A program made the translations under genes and the position numbers. From Bacillus multifaciens (GTDB lineage: Bacteria > Bacillota > Bacilli > Bacillales > Bacillaceae_G): a DNA stretch of 64,000 nucleotides. This document shows, in pieces, positions 31,008 to 38,681 of this stretch. Where the stretch lies: NCBI RefSeq assembly GCF_030756675.1, contig NZ_JAVBXD010000025.1, forward strand, positions 1 to 64,000, in the 5' to 3' direction. Position 1 is the stretch's first letter. Each line of letters begins with the position of its first letter. The notes below the pieces were generated by a model that worked only from the letters and a program-made list of their open reading frames with translations, was not told the DNA's origin and searched no databases.

Positions 31008-32181
31008 GAACGACACCTCCAAATCGAATGTTGAGGACATCACCTTCAAATTTTGCTCCTTGAATGGATAAATGCGTTAATGTTTTTGGCAATGTAATGT
31101 TTCGTTTGACGGAACCGGCGCGAATAATAAGTTCATCACCTTTTTGATTTAATGAGAGTTCACTTTTATCGGAGAACGGGATGGAAAGGATAAAGATATA
31201 TTCATCTCCGTTCTTTGTGACATACTGCGTACGACCGTTGAATTTTACCGCAGTTGGATCTGGATCATTTTTAAATAAAGCATCGCCGACACGCTCTAGC
31301 ATAGATAAGCCAACGACTTCTTGTTCAAACATTGGTGCCTCGTAAATAGGAAGCGGTTGAAAACTATCTTGAATTAATGCTTTATATTTCTTTTGAGCGT
31401 CTTTCCATGCTTGAAAATACGAATCTGTTACAGTATCGGGAATGATGCGATTAATCATGATGGCATCAACGTTGTAGTCATATAAATTTAAATATGTGAA
31501 GCTGTGCTGTGCTTCTTTAATCACCATTTTTTCTGGATTTACAACAACGCGAATGCTCGTTACTTCTCGGTTCGATAAAATATCTCTCATTTCACCGAGT
31601 TGTTCGAGAGTATTTGTTAATTCTTCCATCGTATCGTCGGTAGGAAGGGGGAACCCGATAAGCGGCTGTGCAACAGGACGGACAACTTTTAATATTTTAC
31701 GTTTAATTGGGAATAGTTTTTCCATCCACCAGCCGAGCATATCAGGAAAGCTTAACATTGCTAGTGTTTCACCGGTTGGAGCGCAGTCAATAATGATGAC
31801 GTCATATGTTTTTTGTTTATAGTAATCTAATACACGCAGTAAACTAATTAAATCTTCCATACCTGGGAACATCGTAAGTTCCTCTGTCGTAATATCGTCA
31901 GCCGCTTTTGACGTAAATAACAATGTGATATATTTTTGTAGCTTGCCCCAGCCTTTTTCCATTTCATAGATTGTATTAATTTCTTGTGCCCATAGGTTTT
32001 CACAAATTTCTTGCGGTTCTGATGAAAGTTTCATACCAAATGAATCTCCTAAGCTATGGGCAGGGTCTGTGCTCATGACTAACGTTTTTAATCCTTGCTT
32101 TGCACTTTGCATCGCTGTTGCTGCTGAAATACTTGTTTTTCCCACGCCGCCTTTACCTGTGTACAAAATAATTCTCATCAT
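31000..32181 (-). CDS. ArsA/GET3-family ATPase with HSP20-like C-terminal domain
   Basis: The 393-residue protein has the deviant Walker A GKGGVGKTS (residues 9-17), the switch I segment STDPAHSLGDSF and a second motif IIDCAPTGETLAML, as in arsenite pump ATPases and eukaryotic GET3. The last 80 residues (FILSIPFSDKSELSLNQKG onward) look like the ArsA_HSP20 beta-sandwich domain. No arsB-like pump is next to it, so an arsenic role is doubtful; protein targeting or an unknown client is possible. It follows a marR gene by 76 bases, with a shared operator motif. Confidence 0.88.
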   Translation of the reverse strand: MMRIILYTGKGGVGKTSISAATAMQSAKQGLKTLVMSTDPAHSLGDSFGMKLSSEPQEICENLWAQEINTIYEMEKGWGKLQKYITLLFTSKAADDITTEELTMFPGMEDLISLLRVLDYYKQKTYDVIIIDCAPTGETLAMLSFPDMLGWWMEKLFPIKRKILKVVRPVAQPLIGFPLPTDDTMEELTNTLEQLGEMRDILSNREVTSIRVVVNPEKMVIKEAQHSFTYLNLYDYNVDAIMINRIIPDTVTDSYFQAWKDAQKKYKALIQDSFQPLPIYEAPMFEQEVVGLSMLERVGDALFKNDPDPTAVKFNGRTQYVTKNGDEYIFILSIPFSDKSELSLNQKGDELIIRAGSVKRNITLPKTLTHLSIQGAKFEGDVLNIRFGGVVHA

Positions 32182-32208
32182 TCATATCCCCTTTATTTCG
32201 GTAGTCGA

Positions 32209-32229
32209 ATATTACGAGAGTCGAAATAT
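32209..32229. promoter_or_regulatory. MarR-type operator, copy 1 (marR-arsA gap)
   Basis: ATATTACGA-GAG-TCGAAATAT is a near-perfect 21-bp palindrome in the gap between marR and the ArsA-family gene. The same sequence, with a different 3-base centre, lies in the marR promoter region at 32757-32777. Confidence 0.68.
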
Positions 32230-32257
32230 ATCTTTGAATAAAAACCCGCAGAGGGGT

Positions 32258-32740
32258 CTATTCAATCGGAATGTTTTTGATCTTAGGTGAAGTAAGCTTT
32301 TCTTCTGTTTTTGGTTGTGATGTAGCAATATGATTCATAATTTTTTGGAAGATCTGTAGTAAAAATGCTTTTTCTTCTTCTGATAGCGCTTCTGTTACAA
32401 GGCTAAAGTAATAAGCAGCATTTTGTTTTACTTCCTCTACAAGCTCTAGACCAGTTTCTGTTAAACGAATCAATACAATGCGACGATCACTGTCATTTCG
32501 GTAGCGCTCGATATATCCCTTTTTTACAAGACGATTGACTACACCTGTTGTTGTACTCATTGGAATATCGAGAAGTTCCGCAATTTTACTCATCGTGATG
32601 TCTGTATTTCGCTCCATCCAAAGCAAGCAAAATACTTCCGTTTTTGAAAGTGATAAATCAAGGCTTACCCATTCTTCTGGATAGAAAAGCTTCTTGGCGT
32701 TATCAAGCAGTAAGTCTAAAAAATGTTCGTATTGCAGCAA
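32258..32740 (-). CDS. MarR-family transcriptional regulator
   Basis: The 160-residue protein has the winged helix of MarR: SKTEVFCLLWMERN, then TMSKIAELLDIPMSTTTGVVNRLVKKGYI (recognition helix) and the wing ERYRNDSDRRIVLIRLTETG. Translation starts at TTG 32740, with GGGAG ten bases upstream. A pair of matching palindromes in its own promoter region and in front of the ArsA-family gene suggests it represses both. The inducer is unknown. Confidence 0.9.
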   Translation of the reverse strand: MLQYEHFLDLLLDNAKKLFYPEEWVSLDLSLSKTEVFCLLWMERNTDITMSKIAELLDIPMSTTTGVVNRLVKKGYIERYRNDSDRRIVLIRLTETGLELVEEVKQNAAYYFSLVTEALSEEEKAFLLQIFQKIMNHIATSQPKTEEKLTSPKIKNIPIE

Positions 32741-32756
32741 TTATTTCCACTCCCGT

Positions 32757-32777
32757 ATATTTCGAGGTTCGTAATAT
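32757..32777. promoter_or_regulatory. MarR-type operator, copy 2 (marR promoter)
   Basis: On the plus strand ATATTTCGA-GGT-TCGTAATAT; its reverse complement is ATATTACGA-ACC-TCGAAATAT, the same as copy 1 apart from the centre. It starts about nine bases downstream of the -10 of the marR promoter. Confidence 0.68.
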
Positions 32778-32785
32778 TTATTTTT

Positions 32786-32814
32786 ATTCTATGTTTCATC
32801 CAAATAAATGTCAA
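32786..32814 (-). promoter_or_regulatory. marR sigma-A promoter
   Basis: On the minus strand, TTGACA (plus 32809-32814) and TAGAAT (plus 32786-32791) are 17 bp apart, directly upstream of the operator. Confidence 0.75.
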
Positions 32815-32851
32815 ATGATTTTTAAAATTTTTCAGACTAAATAAATCCAAG

Positions 32852-33040
32852 TTAAAAAAACGACATAAAACCATCTTTTTTAGGTAGACGAGAGCATCTG
32901 GCCATGCATAGAAGCGGTCAGGGCCTTTTCCTGCCACATGCGAAGTTTAAACAAAGGGAGAAAGCGAGTGGCAGCTCTGTTTTTCTGCATAGCAGCAATC
33001 TATATGTCGGAAAATCAAAATGGATTCATATAAATCCATT
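32852..33040 (+). repeat. bcr1-like repeat
   Basis: It carries the core blocks ACGAGAGCATCTGGCC, GCATAGAAGCGGTCAG, CCTTTTCCTGCCACATGC, AAACAAAGGGAG and GCAATCTATATGTCGG. It fills most of the 430-base gap between marR and the YiaA-like gene. Only a ribosome site and a possible promoter for the latter follow it. Confidence 0.82.
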
Positions 33041-33170
33041 TCGTTCTTTATAAAGAATTATATATATGCTAGAGTAATACAAAAGATAGATTATTTCACA
33101 TATTTTTGCATAATATGGATAATAATCCCTTCATCTAATGATGAATTGAGCCATAATAAGGAGGATACTA

Positions 33171-33422
33171 ATGAGAAGAAGAAACACCCAAGCATTCACA
33201 TTTTTAGCATGGACATCTTTCGTTTGTGCGCTTTCTGGCATGTTAATTGGTATTTATACGTTAGAGGAACCGCTCAGTGTAAAAGGCTATTATTTAATTG
33301 GTACATTATTTTTAACAATGTCTAGTTTTGTACTGCAAAAAACAATTCGTGATAATGAAGAGGATAATGCAAACAACATTCATACTGAACCAGTTTCTAA
33401 AAAAGAAACAATCGAGAAGTAA
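33171..33422 (+). CDS. YiaA/YiaB-like two-helix membrane protein
   Basis: The 83-residue product has two membrane helices (about 9-28 and 40-56) in the pattern FTFLAWTSFVCALSGMLIG and YYLIGTLFLTMSSFVLQK, which matches the YiaAB two-helix domain. The C-terminal tail is acidic and soluble. Function is unknown. AAGGAGG stands seven bases upstream of the ATG. It lies between two bcr1-like repeats in direct orientation. Confidence 0.82.
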   Translation: MRRRNTQAFTFLAWTSFVCALSGMLIGIYTLEEPLSVKGYYLIGTLFLTMSSFVLQKTIRDNEEDNANNIHTEPVSKKETIEK

Positions 33423-33424
33423 GA

Positions 33425-33585
33425 ATGGACTCTTTTAAAACCTCTTTCTTTTTAGGGGGGGACAAGAGCATCTGGCCGTGCATAGAAGCGGTTAGGGCCT
33501 TTTCTTGCCACGTGCCAAGTTTAAAACAAAGGGAGCGGGCAAGTAGCGACTTATATGTCGGAAAATCAAAATGGATTTATATAGC
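33425..33585 (+). repeat. bcr1-like repeat
   Basis: The core GAGCATCTGGCC, GCATAGAAGCGGTTAG, CCTTTTCTTGCCACGTGC and ACTTATATGTCGGAAAATC is present, with a small deletion before the last block. It is in direct orientation to the copy at 32852-33040, the YiaA-like gene between them. The rest of this 305-base gap to gatC shows no gene. Confidence 0.8.
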
Positions 33586-33728
33586 GAATTGATAAGGGAG
33601 GCGAAAGCCTTTCTTTTTTTATGTAAAAATGCTGTAAGTCTCGTGTGTTGACTTGCTTGAACTACTGAAAATTTGGTATCATCAATAGTATTGTAGATTG
33701 TACGATATATTATGGAGGTGGCCTAGCC

Positions 33729-34019
33729 GTGTCAAGAATTTCCGTTGAGAATGTAAAGCACGTTGCCCATTTAGCACGTCTTGCGATTACAGATCAAGAA
33801 GCAGAAAAATTTCAAAAACAACTCGATGCAATTGTTACATTTGCAGAGCAGTTAAATGAATTAGATACAACAAATGTAAAACCAACAACTCACGTACTAG
33901 ATATGAAAAATATTATGCGTGAAGACGTACCTGAAAAAGGTTTACCAGTTGAAGAAGTATTAAAAAATGCACCGGATCACAAAGAGAATCAAATCCGTGT
34001 TCCAGCAGTATTAGAATAG
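33729..34019 (+). CDS. gatC: Asp/Glu-tRNA amidotransferase subunit GatC
   Basis: GatC is the small subunit that wraps around GatA and stabilises the GatCAB complex, which turns Glu-tRNA(Gln) into Gln-tRNA(Gln) and can act on Asp-tRNA(Asn). It has 96 residues starting at GTG (33729) after GGAGGTGG. The conserved HVAHLARL and the [17 protein letters not shown] segment are visible. It heads gatC-gatA-gatB with short gaps. Confidence 0.96.
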   Translation: MSRISVENVKHVAHLARLAITDQEAEKFQKQLDAIVTFAEQLNELDTTNVKPTTHVLDMKNIMREDVPEKGLPVEEVLKNAPDHKENQIRVPAVLE

Positions 34020-34034
34020 AGGAGGGGAATTTCG

Positions 34035-35492
34035 ATGTCATTATTTGATCATTCTGTATCAGAGTTACATAAAAAATTACATAGCAAAGAAATTTCCGTT
34101 ACGGATTTAGTAGAAGAATCTTACAAACGTATTGCGGATGTTGAAGGTAACGTACAAGCTTTTCTTACATTAGATGAAGAAAATGCACGTGCAAAAGCGA
34201 AAGAATTAGATGCGAAGTTAGGCGCTGAAGATAATGGTTTACTATTCGGTATGCCAATTGGTGTGAAAGATAACATCGTAACAAAAGGTCTTCGTACAAC
34301 ATGTGCGAGCAAAATTTTAGCAAATTTTGACCCGATTTATGATGCAACAGTTGTGCAAAAGCTAAACGCTGCTGACACAATTACAATCGGTAAATTAAAC
34401 ATGGACGAGTTCGCGATGGGTTCTTCTAATGAAAACTCTGGTTTTTATGCAACAAAGAATCCATGGAATTTAGATTATGTTCCAGGTGGATCTAGCGGTG
34501 GTTCTGCAGCTGCAGTGGCGGCAGGAGAAGTATTATTCTCTTTAGGTTCTGATACAGGTGGTTCGATCCGTCAACCAGCTGCATATTGCGGCGTTGTTGG
34601 TTTAAAACCAACATACGGACGTGTATCTCGCTTCGGTTTAGTTGCGTTTGCATCTTCTCTTGACCAAATCGGACCGATTACGCGTACAGTGGAAGACAAT
34701 GCATACTTACTGCAAGCTATTTCTGGTGTGGACCGTATGGATACAACTTCTGCAAACATTGAAGTTGGCAATTATTTAGCTGGTTTAACAGGCGACGTAA
34801 AAGGTTTACGCATCGGTGTACCAAAAGAATACTTAGGTGAAGGTGTTGGCGAAGAAGCTCGTGAGTCTGTACTAGCAGCTTTAAAAGTGTTAGAAGGCAT
34901 GGGCGCAACTTGGGAAGAAGTTTCGCTTCCACACTCTAAATATGCATTAGCAACGTATTACTTAATCTCTTCTTCTGAAGCGTCTGCAAACCTTTCACGC
35001 TTTGATGGCGTACGTTACGGCGTTCGTTCTGATAATGTGAATAATTTAATAGACCTTTATAAGAATACGCGTAGCGAAGGCTTCGGTGATGAAGTAAAAC
35101 GTCGTATTATGCTTGGTACATTTGCACTTAGCTCTGGTTACTATGATGCATATTACAAAAAAGCACAACAAGTACGTACATTAATTAAAAATGACTTTGA
35201 AAATGTATTTGCAAACTATGATGTTATTATTGGACCAACAACGCCAACTCCAGCGTTTAAAGTGGGCGAAAAAATTGATGATCCAATGACAATGTATGCA
35301 AATGACATTTTAACAATTCCAGTAAACTTAGCAGGTGTTCCGGCAATTTCTGTTCCATGTGGCTTCGGTTCTAACAACATGCCACTTGGTTTACAAATTA
35401 TCGGTAAACACTTCGATGAAGCAACAATTTATCGCGTTGCACATGCGTTTGAGCAAGCAACAGATTATCATACAAAAAAAGCAAGTCTGTAA
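34035..35492 (+). CDS. gatA: Asp/Glu-tRNA amidotransferase subunit A GatA
   Basis: GatA is the glutaminase of GatCAB and belongs to the amidase signature family. The Ser-cisSer-Lys triad is present: Lys in PIGVKDNI, and the serines in [13 protein letters not shown] and [11 protein letters not shown]. Ammonia made here is passed through a channel to GatB. The 485-residue length is standard. GAGGGGAATTTCG precedes the ATG, and gatC ends 15 bases before. Confidence 0.97.
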   Translation: MSLFDHSVSELHKKLHSKEISVTDLVEESYKRIADVEGNVQAFLTLDEENARAKAKELDAKLGAEDNGLLFGMPIGVKDNIVTKGLRTTCASKILANFDPIYDATVVQKLNAADTITIGKLNMDEFAMGSSNENSGFYATKNPWNLDYVPGGSSGGSAAAVAAGEVLFSLGSDTGGSIRQPAAYCGVVGLKPTYGRVSRFGLVAFASSLDQIGPITRTVEDNAYLLQAISGVDRMDTTSANIEVGNYLAGLTGDVKGLRIGVPKEYLGEGVGEEARESVLAALKVLEGMGATWEEVSLPHSKYALATYYLISSSEASANLSRFDGVRYGVRSDNVNNLIDLYKNTRSEGFGDEVKRRIMLGTFALSSGYYDAYYKKAQQVRTLIKNDFENVFANYDVIIGPTTPTPAFKVGEKIDDPMTMYANDILTIPVNLAGVPAISVPCGFGSNNMPLGLQIIGKHFDEATIYRVAHAFEQATDYHTKKASL

Positions 35493-35506
35493 GGAGGCGA
35501 GCATAG

Positions 35507-36937
35507 ATGAATTTAGAAACAATTATCGGTTTAGAGGTTCACGTTGAGTTAAAAACAAATTCGAAAATTTTCTCTGCGAGTCCAACAGAATTCGGAGCGG
35601 ATCCAAATACACAAACAAGTGTAATTGACTTAGGATATCCTGGGGTGCTTCCAACTCTAAATAAAGAAGCAGTTAACTTTGCAATGAAAGCTGCAATGGC
35701 ATTAAACTGTGAAATCGCAACAGAAACAAAATTCGACCGTAAAAACTATTTCTATCCAGATAACCCGAAAGCGTACCAAATTTCTCAATATGATAAACCA
35801 ATTGGGGAAAATGGTTGGATTGAAATCGAAGTAGACGGCAAAAAGAAACGTATCGGTATTACACGTCTTCATTTAGAAGAAGATGCAGGTAAATCAACGC
35901 ATACAAGCGAAGGCTACTCATTAGTTGATTACAACCGTCAAGGTATGCCGTTAATCGAGATCGTATCTGAGCCAGATATGCGTACACCAGAAGAAGCGTA
36001 TGCATACTTAGAAAAATTAAAATCAATCATTCAATATACAGGCGTATCTGATTGTAAGATGGAAGAGGGTTCCCTTCGTTGTGATGCGAACATTTCCCTT
36101 CGTCCAGTTGGACAAGAAAAGTTCGGTACAAAAGCAGAACTGAAAAACTTAAACTCTTTCACTTACGTTCAAAAAGGTCTTGAGTTTGAACAAGTGCGTC
36201 AAGAAAAAGAGCTATTATCAGGTGGTATCATTCAACAAGAAACACGCCGTTATGATGAAGCGACGAAGAAAACAATCTTAATGCGTGTAAAAGAAGGATC
36301 TGACGATTACCGTTACTTCCCAGAGCCAGATTTAGTTGAACTTTACATCGACGATGAGTGGAAAGAGCGCGTTCGTGCTTCTATCCCTGAGCTTCCAGAT
36401 GCTCGTAAAGTACGTTATGTTGAAGAGCTTGGCTTACCAGCTTATGATGCACACGTATTAACGTTAACGAAAGAGATGTCTGATTTCTTCGAAGCAACAG
36501 TTGCAGACGGTGCAGACGCGAAATTAACATCAAACTGGTTAATGGGTGAAGTATTAGCATACTTAAACAAACAACAAAAAGAATTACAAGATGTAGCACT
36601 AACACCAGCTGGTCTATCTAAAATGATTCAATTAATTGAAAAAGGTACAATTTCGTCTAAAATTGCGAAAAAAGTATTTAACGAATTAATTGAAAAAGGT
36701 GGAGACCCAGAAGAAATCGTAAAAGCAAAAGGTCTTGTTCAAATTTCTGACGAAGGAGCGCTTCGTAAAGTCGTAACAGAAATTCTTGATAATAACGAAC
36801 AATCTATTGAAGATTTCAAAAACGGTAAAGACCGTGCAATTGGCTTCTTAGTTGGTCAAATTATGAAGGCAACAAAAGGACAAGCAAACCCGCCGCTTGT
36901 TAATAAAATCTTACTTGAAGAGATTAACAAGCGATAA
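35507..36937 (+). CDS. gatB: Asp/Glu-tRNA amidotransferase subunit B GatB
   Basis: GatB activates the tRNA-bound glutamate with ATP and performs the transfer. It begins [33 protein letters not shown] and [10 protein letters not shown] are the catalytic metal-site region. The C-terminal YqeY-like tail (about 330-476) binds the tRNA. The length of 476 residues is normal. AAGGAGGCGAGC lies before the start. It ends the operon; a repeat and a hairpin follow. Confidence 0.97.
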   Translation: MNLETIIGLEVHVELKTNSKIFSASPTEFGADPNTQTSVIDLGYPGVLPTLNKEAVNFAMKAAMALNCEIATETKFDRKNYFYPDNPKAYQISQYDKPIGENGWIEIEVDGKKKRIGITRLHLEEDAGKSTHTSEGYSLVDYNRQGMPLIEIVSEPDMRTPEEAYAYLEKLKSIIQYTGVSDCKMEEGSLRCDANISLRPVGQEKFGTKAELKNLNSFTYVQKGLEFEQVRQEKELLSGGIIQQETRRYDEATKKTILMRVKEGSDDYRYFPEPDLVELYIDDEWKERVRASIPELPDARKVRYVEELGLPAYDAHVLTLTKEMSDFFEATVADGADAKLTSNWLMGEVLAYLNKQQKELQDVALTPAGLSKMIQLIEKGTISSKIAKKVFNELIEKGGDPEEIVKAKGLVQISDEGALRKVVTEILDNNEQSIEDFKNGKDRAIGFLVGQIMKATKGQANPPLVNKILLEEINKR

Positions 36938-36940
36938 TAA

Positions 36941-37062
36941 CGAAAAGCGGAGGCGGCTCGATTAGAACGGGAAGGCATTGGAGCTTTCGACAGAGAAGCG
37001 CTTTTTGCTTCGTCGGAGGAGGCGAAATGACTGACTGTTCTAGCCACCGGAGCTAGACAGTA
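36941..37062 (+). repeat. GCGGAGGCGGCTCG-type intergenic repeat
   Basis: Blocks in order are AAAGCGGAGGCGGCTCG, GGAGCTTTCGACAGAGAAG, GCTTCGTCGGAGGAGGCGAA and TAGCCACCGGAGCTAGACA. The same blocks in inverse order and orientation occur at 45933-46052, where they interrupt another repeat. Confidence 0.75.
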
Positions 37063-37078
37063 ACAACAACGATTAGCC

Positions 37079-37107
37079 AGAAAAACACCCATATATGGGT
37101 GTTTTTC
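37079..37107. terminator. Terminator after gatCAB
   Basis: AAAAACACCCA and TGGGTGTTTTT form an 11-bp stem around a 4-base loop, with T runs on both strands. Confidence 0.85.
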
Positions 37108-37110
37108 TGA

Positions 37111-37164
37111 GTTAATCAAACGTTTGTTTAAATGGCATTTCGTTTAAACAAACGTTTGATTAAC
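37111..37164. repeat. Perfect 22-bp inverted repeat
   Basis: The arm from 37111 (GTTAATCAAACGTTTG then TTTAAA) to 37132 is exactly inverted at 37143-37164, with a 10-base centre. Each arm contains the smaller palindrome CAAACGTTTG, the kind of sequence bound by TetR-type repressors. No TetR gene is nearby. It may be a double operator or a fold-back element. Confidence 0.65.
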
Positions 37165-37345
37165 TGACAAACATAAGGAAAATACTGTCATGTTAAGTAT
37201 GGTAAGATAGTTGCAAAAAACTTGTAATAATGATAAATCTAAGTTTAGAGAGAATTTTTTCATCACATGAAATAAATAGTGCCTTAATGTGAAAAATGAA
37301 GTTATATGACTTAGTGAGAGTGAAAAATGGAAGGAGGGTATGCAT

Positions 37346-37390
37346 AGGAATGCTAAGTGAGCGCTTAGCGGCTATTCCTTTCCCTTTTTT
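37346..37390 (+). terminator. Attenuator-like hairpin before dagK
   Basis: AGGAAT-GCTAAG pairs with CTTAGC-(GGCT)-ATTCCT and is followed by TTCCCTTTTTT. It lies over the start of a 32-codon ORF that overlaps dagK, so translation could open it. Confidence 0.5.
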
Positions 37391-37448
37391 GATGAATGAG
37401 GGTTTTCCTGTGCTAATGCTATATGAAACGTGCAAGAATTATTTATAA
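37350..37448 (+). CDS. Putative 32-codon leader ORF coupled to dagK
   Basis: ATG 37350 follows AAGGAGGG (37331-37338) by 11 bases and opens MLSERLAAIPFPFLMNEGFP and 12 more residues, ending at TAA 37448. It overlaps the dagK start (37423) by 26 bases in another frame. dagK has no good ribosome site of its own, so this short ORF may deliver ribosomes to it, and reading it would also melt the hairpin at 37346-37390. No family is recognised and the peptide may have no function of its own. Confidence 0.45.
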   Translation: MLSERLAAIPFPFLMNEGFPVLMLYETCKNYL

Positions 37449-38325
37449 TCCGACTTCTGGTCGGGAGTTATTTAAGAAAAACTTACCAGAAGTACTACAA
37501 AAATTAGAACAAGCAGGGTATGAAGCATCATGTCATGCGACGACGGGTCCTGGAGATGCGACTGTAGCGGCGAGGCAAGCGGCAGAGCGTAAGTTTGACG
37601 TTGTAATCGCAGCAGGCGGTGACGGTACATTAAATGAAGTGGTAAATGGGTTAGTTGGAAATGAACATCGCCCAAAGTTTGGGATTATTCCAGTTGGAAC
37701 AACGAACGACTTTGCTCGTGCGATTGGTGTACCTCGTTCCATTGAAGAAGCTGTTGATATCATTTGTGCTGGCCAAACGGTACCTCTTGATCTTGGAAGA
37801 GCGAATGATACATACTTTATTAATATTGCAGGCGGTGGCCGCATAACTGAATTAACATATGAAGTACCAAGTAAGTTAAAAACAGTACTTGGACAACTTG
37901 CGTATTATTTAAAAGGGATTGAAATGTTACCATCCTTACATCCAACATATGTAGAAATTGAATATGATGGAAAATTACTGCAAGAAGAAATTACAATGTT
38001 TTTAATTACAAATACACGATCAGTCGGTGGCTTTGAAAAAGTAGCGCCATATGCTTCTATTAATGATGGTTTGTTTGATCTGTTAATATTGAAAAAAGGA
38101 TCAATTGCCGACTTAATTAAAGCAGCGACACAAGCGCAGCGCGGTGAGCATATCAATAATCCGAAAGTGTTATATACACAAGCGAATCGAATTAAAGTAC
38201 ATTCAACAGAAAAATTAATGATTAATTTAGATGGTGAATACGGCGGTGATGCACCGATGGAGTTTGAAAATGTGTATCACTGTTTGGAATTGTTTATTCC
38301 AGAACAGCAGGAAACTACCTTGTAA
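37423..38325 (+). CDS. dagK: Diacylglycerol kinase DagK
   Basis: DagK phosphorylates diacylglycerol left over from lipoteichoic acid synthesis, returning phosphatidic acid to lipid synthesis. It has 300 residues and opens MKRARIIYNPTSGRE as B. subtilis DagK does. The nucleotide-binding GGDGTLNEVVNGL, GTTNDFARAIG and the C-terminal beta sandwich (NLDGEYGGDAP) are all present. The start lacks a good Shine-Dalgarno site; the nearest GAGGG is about 20 bases away. In Bacillus it normally follows gatB, as here. Confidence 0.95.
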   Translation: MKRARIIYNPTSGRELFKKNLPEVLQKLEQAGYEASCHATTGPGDATVAARQAAERKFDVVIAAGGDGTLNEVVNGLVGNEHRPKFGIIPVGTTNDFARAIGVPRSIEEAVDIICAGQTVPLDLGRANDTYFINIAGGGRITELTYEVPSKLKTVLGQLAYYLKGIEMLPSLHPTYVEIEYDGKLLQEEITMFLITNTRSVGGFEKVAPYASINDGLFDLLILKKGSIADLIKAATQAQRGEHINNPKVLYTQANRIKVHSTEKLMINLDGEYGGDAPMEFENVYHCLELFIPEQQETTL

Positions 38326-38339
38326 GAGGTAGTTTTTTT
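38312..38339 (+). terminator. Terminator after dagK
   Basis: AAACTACCT and AGGTAGTTT form a stem that includes the dagK stop codon, followed by TTTTG. Confidence 0.85.
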
Positions 38340-38362
38340 GTGAAGAAGGGAAAATAAATATA

Positions 38363-38530
38363 AATTGAAAAAACGATATAAAAACCTCCTTTTTTAGATG
38401 GGCGAGAGCATCTGGCCGCGCATAGAGGCGGTCAGGGCCTTTTTCTGCCACGTGCCATGTTTAAAGCAAAGAGAGGAAGCGAGAGCAGATCATGTTGTGT
38501 TTTGCATAGCAACGATTTATATAGAGAAAC
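38363..38530 (+). repeat. bcr1-like repeat
   Basis: The core GGGCGAGAGCATCTGGCC, GCATAGAGGCGGTCAG, CCTTTTTCTGCCACGTGCC and GCAACGATTTATATAG is present. It lies between dagK and the hairpin upstream of gabT, and has no coding sign. Confidence 0.8.
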
Positions 38531-38535
38531 CTTTT

Positions 38536-38584
38536 AAATAAGTCATTAAAGACTCGTGATAAGTCTTTAATGACTTATTTTTGT
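38536..38584. terminator. Perfect 19-bp hairpin terminator
   Basis: AAATAAGTCATTAAAGACT (38536-38554) is exactly inverted at 38562-38580 with a 7-base loop, followed by TTGTG. It should isolate the sigma-54 promoter of gabT from read-through. Confidence 0.8.
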
Positions 38585-38626
38585 GTCAAAACGCACGGAA
38601 ACATAAGAGAACCGTGCATTTATAAG

Positions 38627-38644
38627 TTGGCACACATTTTGCAT
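38627..38644 (+). promoter_or_regulatory. Sigma-54 (SigL) promoter of gabT
   Basis: TTGGCAC-ACATT-TTGCAT contains the -24 TGGCAC (38628-38633) and -12 TTGCA (38639-38643) with the exact 5-base spacing of sigma-54 promoters. A sigma-54 activator gene lies just downstream. GCACGG (38593-38598) and CCGTGC (38612-38617) form a small inverted repeat upstream that could bind a regulator. Confidence 0.88.
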
Positions 38645-38681
38645 TATAAAAGGCAAATGACTAAAAGAGGTGGAGAATATC

